Part shown: positions 1 through 11,308 of the stretch, piece after piece
Position numbering within the stretch: position 1 is the first letter of the stretch
How the letters are laid out: every line of letters begins with the position of its first letter
Assembly: GCA_019096065.1 (NCBI GenBank)
Contig: JAGUCH010000005.1
Coordinates: forward strand, 3,410,001-3,474,000
Direction of reading: 5' to 3'
Length of the DNA stretch: 64,000 nt
Source: Paracyclopina nana
Taxonomy: Eukaryota; Arthropoda; Copepoda; Cyclopoida; Cyclopettidae
Notes under the pieces: generated by a model
What the model saw: the letters and a program-made list of their open reading frames with translations, nothing else
Told to the model about the DNA's origin: nothing
Databases searched by the model: none
Position numbers and translations under genes: made by a program

Positions 1-379
1 ATTATGCTTGGATTTTTGAAAACAAGCATTAAAGTGTCACAATTTTTAGAAAGTGTTTTTTCAAAGAAGAATGTTATTCAACTACTTTCGAGGGAAAGAG
101 CGCATATTTCCCACGACAGGAAATATTTCCTTAATGCGTAGCAAGGGACTAAAAATTGCGAGGATAATTAAACATAATTACAACCGTAGTAGGTGATGCG
201 CAAATTCTTCGTAATTATGATAATGACATCCGTGAAAGCATAATCAGTTAACAATTATTAAAATAATCCCTGACCATGAAATTCCAGCTGCGCAAAACTA
301 GTTTTCTCCATTAAAACAATTGCGTGCCCTATTTGAACGTTAAAAAAGAACACCGTTCTAAAATTATCAAAAGCTCTAC
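1..379. other. AT-rich non-coding, probably TTI1 intron
   Basis: This stretch lies downstream of the last TTI1 exon visible in the window. It is AT-rich and I find no convincing reading frame. Because the preceding TTI1 exon lacks the C-terminal third of the family, this is best read as an intron leading to exons left of the window. Confidence 0.5.
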
Positions 380-3300
380 TTGCCTTTGATCAGGCTGGTT
401 ATTTTTCCTCTACGATCAGATGAGTCGGATGACACGGGTCTTTTTTGCTCTCGCGGCTTTTCGCAGTCTTGGAGGTTTCCCACGAAAATGGCAATGACAC
501 CCAAGATTTCAGTGGTGAGCGAAATATCCACATCCATCCATGAAATGTCTAGTTGCCGTAGCAGCGAATTGATTGCATCCCTCAGTGATTTCTCGTCAGA
601 TTGCTGGCGAGAAAGCCTCAAGACAACCCTTAATAAAGTTGGAAGGCCAGTTGGCCTTTTTTGTCGGCCATCATTGAAGCGTGTGAAATGTTTCCTCAAG
701 AGGATGGTCAGTTGCCGGCTCATATAATCTAAATGACTTGCGAGCATATCTTCGATCTTTGGATAACCGCAGGCCTGAAAAAATGGCAGTGTGAAGTTCG
801 CAAGAAATGCCGGTTTTTCTAGTATATACCAACCAACCTTTGACAACTGGGAGAGAGCATGAAAGAGTACATGAGCTTGATGGCTATGAGTGACATTGAC
901 ATGCTTGAGACAGTAGACCAGGCAGTTGCCAACGTTATCCCGATCAAAAGATCTGCAAAGAAATTAAATCTTATGAAGAATATGCTACCAAGAAATCATG
1001 CTATCTTATTGCGTAACGTTCATATCGGATTTCGCATATATGCCTAGAAAGAGCTTCAATTACGTTCTATGCGCGTGGAGAGCCAAACACTCAAAAAATA
1101 ATTGCATGCTTCAAGAAAATATTAACTTGTACAAAATAGCTTCCACGCTGTAATCTGTTGCTCGTAAAAAGTGGTAAACGCAAGTCATGTTCTACTTTTG
1201 GAGAGCTACACTGTATGTTCAATTTATAAAGCTACCTTATGGAGTTTTCCCCGATGGCAGCCAGATTTTTTGCCATGAAGCCAAATCCCTCCATTATCAG
1301 CAATCTTGAGCTCCACTCAATGTCCTCGTTGCTTTCCTCATTGTTGCCCTCTCTATTTCTCATAGGAATGCTGAGCTCATGATTTCCAGGTGGCTCGTAG
1401 CTCAAGTAGGATTCCACCAGGTCGAAAACGAGCGAGTCATTGTGAAAGCCATGCAGTATCATTAAGTTGAGCAAAATAATCGACTCTCGTTCGTGTTGGC
1501 TGCTGCTGCGCATTTTCACACTCAAGTGGTTGACGATGATGTCAGAGCGGCAGTAAGTAGCTAAAATCCCTGCAATCAATTCCATTCTCTCTTGTAGTTC
1601 AAGAGACCCTAGATGCCTGTATAGCTTTTCTGGGGCCCTCAAAGACGCAGAAGAGGAGGACTCGAAGAGAAAGTCGCAGTCTCTCAAATTAAGAAATGCA
1701 GCTTCGGTGACAAGGCTTTTCTTACGTAGTTGCACCAGCGCGAGCAGAGCATCCAAGAGCTGGCAAACGTAGGTGTCAGAGTAAAAGAAAAGGCTGAAAG
1801 AGATGAAGAAAAACGAATCATCATGGTTATCAATGCAAAGTCATGTGCAATCGTTATAAATTGATTTTAAAAAACGCTCGCACTGCAATATCATATAGTC
1901 CTCAATTATGACATACCATTTTCCACGAGTATTAGCTAAGAGCACTTTTTTCTTTGATATGGTTGATATACTTTTCATGAAGGAAATTGTTCACTAGCTG
2001 AGCATGACAAGCTGTACAGCCAAAGTCCAGATAAGTTTACACTATTGCATACGTATTTCTTGCTTGACACCCCGGACCAATTCATAGTTTTAAAATAGGC
2101 AAACTTTACTGAAGGCTTCATACGTAACTCAATATTTCATATGACGTCATCGGTTTAATCTCGAGGGAAATTCAAAGCACTACGAACTTGTTTCATATTT
2201 GATTTTTTTACACATAAATGCACTTCACGTTATGCTAAATTTAGAGCTGCTTCTCGGTCGTTTCCGCGAAACTGTGCAATTATAATAACCAGATGGGATG
2301 CCGGAAGCATGACTAGCCTAATATTGTAATTTACCTCGAAGTCTCGATTTGGTTGAGCAAAAGGAGGTAGCCATGGAGTGCAGACAAGTGCTTTTCGAGC
2401 ACTTTTTCCTCGTGAAACAGGTTCTCCGCATAATTCGAATTTGCCACGATTTGCGACACCTCAAAAATTTTTGCATGCGCCTGGTCAACCACCCAAGCAG
2501 GCACTTTGCATTCACGATCCTTTTCGTCTCGGGCCAAATGATCCAAAAGCTCAATTAGCGTTGTTTTGCTCCTGTCACGAACTGCCTGTTCGTGATCCAC
2601 ACTCAAAATGGTGAGGATGTCAACCTAAACAATTTTGGCAAGATCTATTAACACATAAATAATAATAATACGAATCTTGCTATACCATTATAGGCGTGGA
2701 ATTTCGCAAGCTTTTCCAGGAATGCCAATGTAATCCTGCGCACAATGTTTGCAAAGCTTTGCGGACGATGAAATGTGTGTGCACTGTCATTGTGGCGTAC
2801 ATTTGCATATGCTGAAACAGATGATCCTGAGCTTTGCCCACCCATTGAGGATCCCCAAGTTCGGCGCGAACACCAGGGATTTTATCACTTTCGTCATCGA
2901 CCGACAAAAAACCAACATTGTCATCGTTGAGAATAGTTGTCACGAGCCTCGTCCACAAAAGAATGCACTTGGCCTTAATTTTGTGAGCCTGGCTTTGAAA
3001 ATTGCGCCTTAACGTCTTCATCAATCTGGTCGTGGATCCAGGCAACATGGGCGCAAATCTGACCACATATTTGTCGTAGCATTCCTCATCGGGCTCGATT
3101 ATCAAGCTTTCCAACGCATCGAGAGCTGCCATGACGACAATGCGAGGGCTGTCATCACTTTCGGTCCATTCCAGCAGCTGAAAAACAATGTGACTGATTG
3201 GGAGCTTCATCTCTTCCTCGTACACAAACAGTTTGACATCCTGAGATGCACTTTTGATGAGGCATGTAATGAGATTAGCGAAAGACACTTTGAAATCCTC

Positions 3301-3624
3301 CGAAAGCTTGTCTTTGCCTATGCTTAGGGTGAGACAACTCGAGATCAAATCTTTGAAAACGAATGTGCTTGTCAGAGTGGATTTGCCGTAGAAAGTCGTG
3401 ACAAAATCGAGCACAGCCAAAGTGTAATTCTCTGGCATCGTCGGCGTTTTCATGTAGAGTTGCATTGGGAAAACGATGTATTCTTGCAGTCTTGCCAATC
3501 CCCCGGCATTAGGATAGTGAATCACTAGTTCTTTAAGTTTCTCTAGAATGGCCTTGGACGGCTTTGACGCCAAGGCCGAGCAATAAGGCCGGAAAGTGGT
3601 AAACAACTGCTCGTCCTCAGACAT
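380..3624 (-). CDS. Tti1: TELO2-interacting protein 1 (TTI1), 5' part, runs off the left edge
   Basis: TTI1 is the HEAT-repeat scaffold of the TTT complex (TELO2-TTI1-TTI2), which with R2TP/HSP90 matures PIK-related kinases such as mTOR, ATM and ATR. The exons I read are 3624-2686, 2624-2335, 1793-1236 and 952-380. Phases are 0, 2 and 2, and all agree across the junctions. They give about 786 residues; animal TTI1 is about 1,090, so roughly the last third is missing beyond the window. From memory of the family, the N-terminus (MSEDEQLFTTFRPYCSALAS) aligns with vertebrate TTI1, as do EYIVFPMQLYMKTP, MTVHTHFIVRKAL and HLDYMSRQLTILLRKH. The last donor (AA|GTAGAG at 379) is weak, so the end of exon 4 is uncertain. 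The start codon is fixed by the upstream neighbour: the Gemin2 stop codon ends 5 nt before this ATG, leaving no room for a promoter or a separate 5'UTR between the two genes. Confidence 0.85.
1794..2334 (-). other. TTI1 intron 2
   Basis: An AT-rich 541-bp intron lies between AG|GTAA (donor at 2334) and TTTCAG (acceptor at 1794). No conserved reading frame or repeat was noticed. The other TTI1 introns are 2625-2685 (61 nt) and 953-1235 (283 nt). Confidence 0.7.
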
Positions 3625-3629
3625 TTCTA

Positions 3630-4952
3630 CTATTGCTCTTCGTCAGCCAAATCCACTTGGCCAAAGTATTTTGCTACCAAGCAAATGATGAGGTTCAAGT
3701 GAGAGACAGTATTTTTGGCAGAGTTGACGTCAACGATTCGGCCTCGTTGCTTGCTGCAGACAATCAGGAATGACCTCAAGGAACTCTCCACGTCAGGATG
3801 AAGTGGCTTCTCAACGACGCTTAATAATGCATAAAACCAGAGAGCCTGGCTGGAATTGACCGCTTCTGTATCTTCCGCCCACTCGGAGTGAAACTCAATT
3901 AATCTCGTGATTGTGGACTGCTTCAGCTGGGAAATAAGGCTTATTAACGGAGGATGGCCTTCGCCAGTCTCTGAGGCAAAGCTCTTTTTATCTGGCTTCT
4001 GATCGTGGGCTTTTTTCTCCTCGTCATCCGACTCATTGGCTTTTCGGGCCTCAATGAGATTCCTCCAAAATTCGTCTCCCAGGCAGAACGAACACCAACC
4101 TGTTACAAAATGGCAGTAAGTAAACCAGCTCGTTAAGGATGTCAATTACTGATTCAGGCATTTAAGATTAAACGAGGAAAAAATGGCCTCTTCGACTTAA
4201 CTTATCTACACTACAAGAAAGTAGGCATGCCATACGAAGCAGTTACTTTCAAAATTTTTCACTTTCTGCTTTAAAATGTTTGTGAGCTCATTCTTTAAGC
4301 CGTAAAATAAATTTAATGTTGTGCACGATTGGTCCTAATGAGTAAATTAAACAGCATAAAATGAGGAACTCAAAAAAGCATATTTTTCTAGCCGTTGATT
4401 GGCCTAGATGGACATTAGTCAACATCAATTCACCATGATTACTTCAGTTCCTGGATACATTTTCTGATTCTAGTTATTTACCGTATTCGTTCTTTAGGGA
4501 TGGTTGCTTGAAGGGAGTTACCACAGTTTCACCGTTGGCTCTGAGAAGAGCCAAGTGCCTGGCCAATTTCAACCTGACAGACGTGAAATCAGCGACTTGT
4601 GCTAATTGCCACTCTTTTGAAGGCAAAAGGCCATCAACTTGCACATTGGCCTTGTTTCGATCCACGTGAGTTGGCTCTTTTGGAGGAACAGCTAGGAGCT
4701 CCTCAGCATTTGACGCTGAAACAAGAAATTAAGGCATCTTTTCCAGCTTAAATCTTGAAGGAGCACATTACCAATCACCACAGATTGGAGCTTTTTCGCC
4801 TCACGAATGACTTTTTTCAAGTACTCCTCTCCAGAAGTCGGCGGCTTTTCAGCATCTTCGTCGACGGCAAGGTCGTCCTCATCCACATAAAGGGCTCGAG
4901 CAAGAAGTTCTTCCTCTGTTTCGTCCTGCTCAAAAACCAGAGAGGAGGCCAT
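3630..4952 (-). CDS. Gemin2: Gemin2 (SMN-complex subunit, SIP1 family)
   Basis: Gemin2 binds SMN and the Sm pentamer during cytoplasmic assembly of spliceosomal snRNPs. There are three exons: 4952-4772, 4715-4482 and 4099-3630 (stop included). Phase is 1 at both junctions and the product is 294 residues, against about 280 in human. The first exon has an acidic segment followed by PPTSGEEYLKKVIREAKK, matching the family motif PRTPQEYLRRV. Exon 2 carries SKEWQLAQVADFTSVR, equivalent to the family WQ..QVA.FS.VR. Exon 3 carries GWCSFCLGDEFW, HPPLISLISQLKQSTI, LWFYALLSVVEKPLHP and the near-invariant C-terminus LNLIICLVAKYFGQVDLADE. The ATG at 4952 is the first in frame; the codon reading MCSV upstream begins with GTG. 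TTI1 follows on the same strand after 5 nt. I see no AATAAA between the two genes. Confidence 0.93.
4100..4481 (-). other. Gemin2 intron 2
   Basis: A 382-bp AT-rich intron lies between G|GTAAAT and GTAACAG. No repeat or coding potential was seen. If TTI1 has its own transcription start, this intron or the last Gemin2 exon is where a promoter would have to lie. Confidence 0.7.
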
Positions 4953-6291
4953 GACCGAGCACACTTCCCATTTGGTCCGAAAATTGCAGAAAGAGTGTTC
5001 TGGAGTAACGACTTCTTCTTGTTTTCATCGAATTCCCCATGCACGCACGTGGGTAGCTCAGTCCACGTGCCGGTACGGCAAAAACAATAACATTGCGCGA
5101 CGGGTCTTAGAAAGCTCACTTTTCGAAATAGCTTTTTAAAAATAATTTCATCATATAAACTCTAATTAAAATCAGCCAAAATGCCATTTTATATTTATTT
5201 TAGTCATAATTAAACTTATTATTAATTTAATGTTAAGCTACTTTGGCAGCAATTTCCAGATATATTTTATGCTTACTATAAGGCCCTTTTGGCCTTGTAT
5301 GTGATTGGCTCAGCAATTCTCGTCTGCTTCCAAGGGCTGTGCAGCACGGATTTCGCCCGTCACGAACTAATATGGCTGCCAGATTGGCTTCTAGCGGAAT
5401 CTAGCAACTGTTTCCTTGAAAAAAATATTTTGGGAACGCAAGTTATTTCCTCCCTTTTTAGTCCTTAGTAGGAAAGTAAACAGTAAAAATGATTTAAAAG
5501 TTGGTAGCAGTTTTTCGCCAAATTGGCTGGCGTCGAAAATGGCGTTTATCGACTCGACATTGAAAGCTTTTTCTGGTAACTTCAGACTTTGTGTGCACTG
5601 CGCTTGTGCGTTTTTCTTTGCCTTCCTGTCAAAAGATCTCCTGCAAAGCGTAAAGCATTTTGACATTTACCGAGCTGCAAAATTTGGGGCAAACTTCAAT
5701 TCATCTCTCTGGTAATTTTACATAAGATATTCATAATGTTTTATTCCAAATTTGAGCATTAGAAAGATTGCAGAGAATATTTGAGCATTTGCTACTTGTT
5801 CAATTGGCAAAAAACCTCATACTCCTTTCAAAAATCGTTCAACTAAATGCTGTGCGTTCTAGCGTTGTTGCATCACCGCCGTTCGTAATTACTGGACCCC
5901 GAGCGTCACCGAAAGAGCAATTATTGGCAACTTTGCTGAGGTCGCAACGTCCTCAGGTAGGCCTTGATCACGTTAATTATGGGCTCATTTTAAAGCCCCT
6001 GCTCCGCCCTCTCAGCCGAGTCCACTTTTGCGATTGCTGCTACCAGCGAAAAGTGGGAAAAATCGAGCGAGAAAAAGTACTGCGCGTTCACCTCCTCTAG
6101 CTATTGGCTATGGAAGAGTCACCCTGTATTTTTGCTAAGAGCAGAAGTTAGTTTCTTATGTGTGAAAGTTGATCTCTTAATGTGAGCTTCTCAAATTCAG
6201 GTGTGATGTCAATAGCATGTTCATTGGTGGTGAGGTCCGGTCCCGTGTACAGATCAAAGCTTGAGCAGTGATAACACAAAGAAGCAGCAAC
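4953..6291. other. Divergent intergenic region between Gemin2-TTI1 and FBXO28
   Basis: This 1.3 kb holds the 5' ends of a minus-strand (Gemin2) and a plus-strand (FBXO28) transcription unit. It contains short open frames on both strands, such as one with ATGGCG at about 5538, but none resembles a protein I know. CCTCAG|GTAGGC near 5960 and AAATTCAG near 6199 could bound a 5'UTR intron of FBXO28. That is only a splice-site reading. Confidence 0.4.
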
Positions 6292-8665
6292 ATGATAAGA
6301 ATGAGGCCACACACTCGGACGCAATGCCAAGATGGCAACCAATGTCCAGAGTGTAGAGAAACCCCAGCAGCAACTCCGGCCACTCCCGCAGCCTCCGCAG
6401 CTGCAGTGACAGCCTCGACGTCCTCGGGGGGCGTTGACCACTTTGTCGCCCCCGTGAGCACTGTTTCAAGGAGGCCTCAACAGCAAAGTCACTCGCAAAT
6501 TTTAAAAGTGCAACAACCTCAGGCAGATGATGCGCCTAAACGAGCCCTTCTTGTGGTCGAGCTGCCCGCCGAGATCCTGTTCAAGATCTTGAGCTATATG
6601 TCTTTCAAAGAAATAAGTCATCTTAGGATGGTACGTGCTCTTTTATTAAGCAACTTTAAGGTCTTAATTCCCCGCGAGGTGGCGCTATTCATTCTGCCAT
6701 TTCGGCCCCCTGCCATGCAGCCTGCTTTAACAGGCACCAGCGCCACCTAGCGGAACAATCTACGCCGATTATCAGTGTATGCCTGAGGCAATATATGATG
6801 ACTAATGAGTTTTTTTCTCACAGGTATCCAGACGCTTCAATGAAATTTGTGCCTCAATGCTCAACAGCACTTTTCATCGTCTCCAGAGCCAAATGTTGTC
6901 AAGATTCCAGGAGATCAAGACGCAAATGCCTCGCAGAGAATCTGCCAGGAGGTAATGGCGATAATCAGGCTATATCCGTGTGATTTATGCATGCATTATG
7001 TGTATGTTTATTACAGGAACCACCCCCTGGCTCAGGAATGTGACGTAGTTGAGACGCTACATATGAGACTGAGTCTACTGCAAATGACATTTGGAAAGCA
7101 CATTGAGCGAAAGCATGTGTGCTTTTTTGCTGGAGAGGTTCGTTGTTTGGATTTTTTTCTCCCCCAGGAACGTCACCGCTGATTAATCGCCTTTTCCCCG
7201 TAGATTTTGGACGAAGTCCAGCGCATTATGAGGTACATCCGTCACACGCCAAACCAGCATCCTAAAAGGGGTGCTTACATCTTCATGGAGGACGAGCTCT
7301 TTGACCTCACCACCATGGCCATGGAGTATTTTAAGGAGCATATTGAGCCAACCCTTCCGGAGATCACCTACTTTGGTGCTGACTTCCTTGACTTTACGTC
7401 GTTTGCAAGTGAGTACAGGTTTTTCAACAGGTCACTAACCTTTATGTATGCGCTTGCCGAATCAGGAGATATCTAGCACGCTTTATTAGCTGTCAACAGC
7501 TTTGCTGCAGTTAAAAATATTGCGATGTGCAAACATTTTTTGTTAAATCAACATTGCGCACCTTCGAGATCATAAGTTATGGGATATGAAGTAGCTAGTA
7601 ACCTTTTTTCTCTTAGCTCCTACAAAAAAGCGTTCAGTTAGCGGAAGTACAAGCATCTTGGGCAATGGCCTGGACTCACCATGTTCATCAAGGGCATCGG
7701 TGGCTGGATCCTGCGTATCCGAGCCTTGGTCCACGACCTCGACTGCGGCCACTGGTGAGGTGATGGACATTGAGCCTCCTCCACCTCAGCCACCCCAGTC
7801 CAACATGGTATTGCGGAAACGAATCCGTCGCATTCGGCAAGGCATGAAAAGATACAATGACCAGCTGGTTGAGGTCAAGAAGGAGTTGAAGACATGTAAA
7901 ACCAAAATGGAGACCCAGTCAAAGACGGTTCAGGAGTATTCCCAACGCCTTGAGGACTACGACAAAAAGTTCGAGGAAAGCTCAAGGAAGTTCCAAACTT
8001 TGCTAACTGTAAGTAAAGGCCCACCCATTTTTGTGCATTTTTCAAATGGCCTGCAGTACGACATATATGTTGAAACCTGCGACATACTCGGCCTTTCTTC
8101 CTTTATGGTCTGGCATTCACTACATGACCCTTTTTTTGTGCATATGCTGCAGGAGCTGAACAAGTGCAAGACAGAACTGCAGTATTGGAGGTCAAAGTCC
8201 ACCACTTTGTTGTCGTTGCCGTCGACTTGTGCTTCGTGCTCGGCACCGTTGTTGCCTAATCAGTCCGCAGAAGAGACGGAGGCCGAAATCAAGGCCTTGG
8301 CCAACCAGGGTATCTTCCTCACTACTGAGGATCTCATGGTGGATGGACAAGTACAAAAGCTCGAGGACTCTTGCCAGGCCACAACCTCGTCTTTGGCTGA
8401 GCCGTCGTCCCCTACGACTCAGACTAGAGCCGGATCAGGGTCAGCTGCTTGCAAAAGCGGCCCTCCTTCCCCAGTCTCTGTTGTGGGCCGGAAACGGCGG
8501 TCTCGCGATGACATTGCCTTGGAGGAGGTCGCTGCGGCCACCGCTGGAGCCTCTACGCCCGACCTCAGCGTGGAGACCAAGAGGAAAAGTAGCCTTAGAG
8601 GCAACTCGGCCTCTGCGGCCAAAAGCACTCGATTCAAACGACCCAAGATCGCCTCCGTGAATTAG
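6292..8665 (+). CDS. Fbxo28: F-box only protein 28 (FBXO28) homologue
   Basis: F-box proteins supply substrate specificity to SCF (Skp1-Cullin1) ubiquitin ligases; vertebrate FBXO28 is nuclear. There are six exons: 6292-6630, 6824-6951, 7017-7137, 7204-7408, 7617-8008 and 8153-8665. Phases agree (0, 2, 0, 1, 0) and the product is 565 residues. The F-box is at about residues 86-126 (VELPAEILFKILSYMSFKEI, then HLRMVSRRFNEICASML). Family-specific stretches follow: QMPRRESARR, ETLHMRLSLLQMTFGKHIE, CFFAGEILDEVQRIMRYI and MAMEYFKEHIEP. A coiled coil runs from about 329 to 412, and Lys/Arg-rich C-terminal patches (GRKRRSRDD, RFKRPKI) look like nuclear signals. Human FBXO28 is about 368 residues, so this one has a longer low-complexity N-terminus and Ser/Ala-rich C-terminus. 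An in-frame TGA at 6262 and the lack of an earlier ATG support the start at 6292. Intron 5 (8009-8152) is 144 nt and free of stop codons. Confidence 0.9.
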
Positions 8666-9793
8666 CCGCCATTTTAATCCAGGGGAAAAAAGCTAGCTGA
8701 ATTACTAAGATCGCGCGAGTAGTCCATATGTAACGTGTGTGCGTGTGCAAGATTAGATGGGTGGCTTTTTCATCAAATTACCGCCGTGAGGAAATTAGAA
8801 AGTTTTGCCTGCTGCTGCTGCCACCACTCAAATGAGTGAGTGGGGAATCACCGACAATCCTTTTCTCCGTGAAGTAACTTCATTCTAAGCTTTTTTCGCT
8901 TGATTTCGATCCTCTTATCATCATTAGCTATAATAGTACTATGATCGAGACTGATTTGTTCCAATTATTGTTGGGGTTTGATTTAGTATGCTACAAGTCC
9001 AGAATTCTTAAAAAAATAGTAGAAAGTAATGTTTATTTAGAACCTTTCACCAAGGTCCCCTGCACCTCCACCACCAATTCTACTTCTAAATCTGCATCAA
9101 CTACTAATACGTCACTGTATGACCCTCCAACTTTAAAAAGGGAACCACTTTTTCTCTATTCTAATATAATTATGATTGCTCCTCCCTCAGCAACAGCAAC
9201 AAAAACAAAAAAACACATTAAAATTGTACAGTATTAGAAGTTGTCCTATTCTCTGCTGCTCCCTTTTTTTCATTTACTGCTCTCACAGTTTCTGCTCGAA
9301 AATGAGCTTGCCTGATAACATCCAAAACTTAGTGGCATTGCGGGAGACCCAATGAAATTCCCCATTGCCTATATAGCTTGGTGGTAATTTAAGAAAATTA
9401 AGTTTTTTGTAGACGACGCAGCAAATCTCCTTCATTGGTTAATAATTACAATTATTATATCGTTGTTATGCACAAAAATCCCTGATACTATTATTCTGTG
9501 TGAGCACCTTCGTCAATGAACTCTTATATTCTACCGCTCTAGTTTTCCTTGATTTTTTGATGTTTCGCGACATATTGGAATTTGCTGCGCGCGATTCTCT
9601 TTCCATTCCTCCCTTCAAATGTAGTGAGTTGGATTGTACAAGATTTAAAACAAAGCAAGATAAGCCACTATTGAAAAATAAAGGTATTGACTACACAACG
9701 ATGCATTGGAATGCGCAGGTTTTTTATTGTAAACAAACGATAATTTTGGAGTCTTTGGCGAAATATCGAGTCTAGCTGTTGCTTTTCCGGAGG
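8666..9793. other. Convergent 3' region of FBXO28 and the cytochrome b5 gene
   Basis: This AT-rich region contains the FBXO28 3'UTR and the 3'UTR of the minus-strand cytochrome b5 gene. Short open frames near 8941-9237 and 9500-9775 have no recognisable protein features. I regard the region as untranslated or intergenic. Confidence 0.5.
9724..9729 (-). other. Polyadenylation signal AATAAA of the cytochrome b5 gene
   Basis: TTTATT on the plus strand reads AATAAA on the minus strand, about 65 nt beyond the stop codon at 9794-9796. This is a normal position for a cleavage signal. Confidence 0.55.
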
Positions 9794-10477
9794 TCACCAC
9801 CGAAGTTTGTTGTCATAGAGTCTCTCGTTGGAGGGCAGAACGCCAATGAGGTATCGGTCGAGCATTGGAAGAGCATCCGTGGAGTGTCCAACGGATCTAA
9901 ATGCGGTTGTGGCATCATGCCCGAGGTAGTCTTCCATCACGAAGTTGCCTCCGGGATGCTGCAAATAAACCCCAAAATCATTGGAAAGTCCCCTTAATTG
10001 TAAATTGTGCGTGAATCCTACCAAATCTAGGAAGTTGGTGACATCATAGACTTTATCGTAGAGGACCATCCACCCATCGTTTGGCATGAAATGGTCTCTC
10101 ACCTCTGCCATTGAGATGACAGGCATATTATTGGAGTTGGGCCTGTCAGATTCTGAGTTGGTGGTGACCATCGAAGAAGCCGCTGAGGAAGTGGCCAAGG
10201 TATCCAATGACATTGCCGAGAATGCCAAAGAAGTTGGATCGATCTTGGCACCGGCATTGGGGATTGTCAGAGGATCCGATTTGGACACTTGCTGACATTC
10301 TTCTCCCTCAAGAGCTACCTCAACTTCATCCTCGAGGGCCTCTGAGGTCTTGAAGATTGCCGAAGTGGCGAGCCTGAGAGTGTGAGAGGCAAGCGCGACC
10401 ATCTGCAATCAAGAGTGAAAATTAAGGCTTTAGCATGAATTGCTCATCTTTACCAGGCTCAACCTTTTCGGTTCCAT
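9794..10477 (-). CDS. Soluble cytochrome b5 haem-binding domain protein
   Basis: This is a small electron-transfer protein of the cytochrome b5 superfamily. There are three exons: 10477-10454 (only 8 codons), 10402-10022 and 9958-9794. The introns are 51 and 63 nt and the product is 189 residues. The b5 domain occupies about residues 101-180 (MAEVRDHFMPNDGWMVLYDK, VYDVTNFLDLHPGG, GHDATTAF). The two axial haem ligands are His136 in HPGG and His160 in VGHS. Intron 2 falls exactly before HPGG, lacks stop codons and is a multiple of three, so unspliced reading inserts 21 extra residues into the haem loop. There is no C-terminal membrane anchor; the tail is LPSNERLYDNKLRW. The roughly 100-residue N-terminal extension is acidic and Ser-rich and I do not recognise it. 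The start chosen joins MEPKRLSL in phase 0 to MVALASHTL. An upstream ATG (ATGGCCGCC) opens an 18-codon frame overlapping this start. The exact subfamily is not identified. Confidence 0.8.
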
Positions 10478-11212
10478 GTCTTTGAGAAGACAGCAAAAAG
10501 AAAAGAAAGGCGGCCATTTTGAAGGCCTTGGCTAGACCTACTTTCACCTCAACTGCTCTCGCCAGACTAATTTCAAGTTTCGAATCATGGCTGTCATCAT
10601 CAGCAGCAAAGAAGCTTTTTTAGTGGCGCTGTACGAGCTACTAAAAAAAACTAGTTGTGTCACTAATTGCATTACATGCAGGCTCCGTGGGAAAACTGGA
10701 ACCAAAACCTGATTGTAGCTATGCGAGCTTTTTTACCACTTCTAGTACAACTTTATTGTGTGTGTTATGTAAACTTTCCTTTTCAAAGCGGAGTGGCATG
10801 ATAACACGTGCGTGCAAAATGTGGTGGTATATGTTTGTGAGTATCACGTGGATGAACATGATTTTTTATATTGTACCTGCTCACTGAATGACAACTGGCC
10901 ACTGCTCAGTATTTCAAGTTCTTCGTTCAGATCTGACCCCATTTTGAGGTTTTCCTCGTATGATGATAACTGCTTCGCCATTATTACTTAATTGATCCTG
11001 TAATGAAAGGTAGCTCAGTTACATAAAACAAATTGGGGCGTTAAAATAATAGGGCTTTCCGTACATTCATCGTTATGCATTATATAACATAATTACTTTA
11101 TATTACGTAATGATCGAGATGTCTATATTTTTTTTATTTCAAGCTTCGATTTCTCGTATCAATGCGTGCAAAGTATTAGATCAACGTGTATATGTGTAAT
11201 GTAGTCAAGGCC

Positions 11213-11266
11213 AGACGGCCAACTTCCATTGCGAAGCGTCTTCAAAAGCAATTTTGAAGGCCGTCT
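11213..11266. repeat. Short inverted repeat AGACGGCC / GGCCGTCT
   Basis: Perfect 8-bp arms lie at 11213-11220 and 11259-11266, with further partial pairing inside (CATTGC opposite GCAATTTT). The repeat sits 40 bp from the larger hairpin at 11309 and may belong to the same structured element. Confidence 0.4.
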
Positions 11267-11308
11267 TTCAAACGTTGCACAAAGATCGAAAAACTCCATG
11301 CGGGGCGC

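Noticed and set aside
2686-2845. Possible frameshift near the end of TTI1 exon 1, where another frame (ending FLEKLAKFHAYNG) also looks open
   Set aside because: The first frame reaches the donor ATG|GTATAG in phase 0 and joins the next exon in phase 0, giving residues that follow the family alignment. The other frame is incidental.
9959-10021. 21-residue insertion between FLDL and HPGG in the cytochrome b5 domain
   Set aside because: The segment has GT-AG borders, a pyrimidine-rich 3' end and a length of 63 nt, and the b5 fold requires HPGG directly after this strand. It is an intron.
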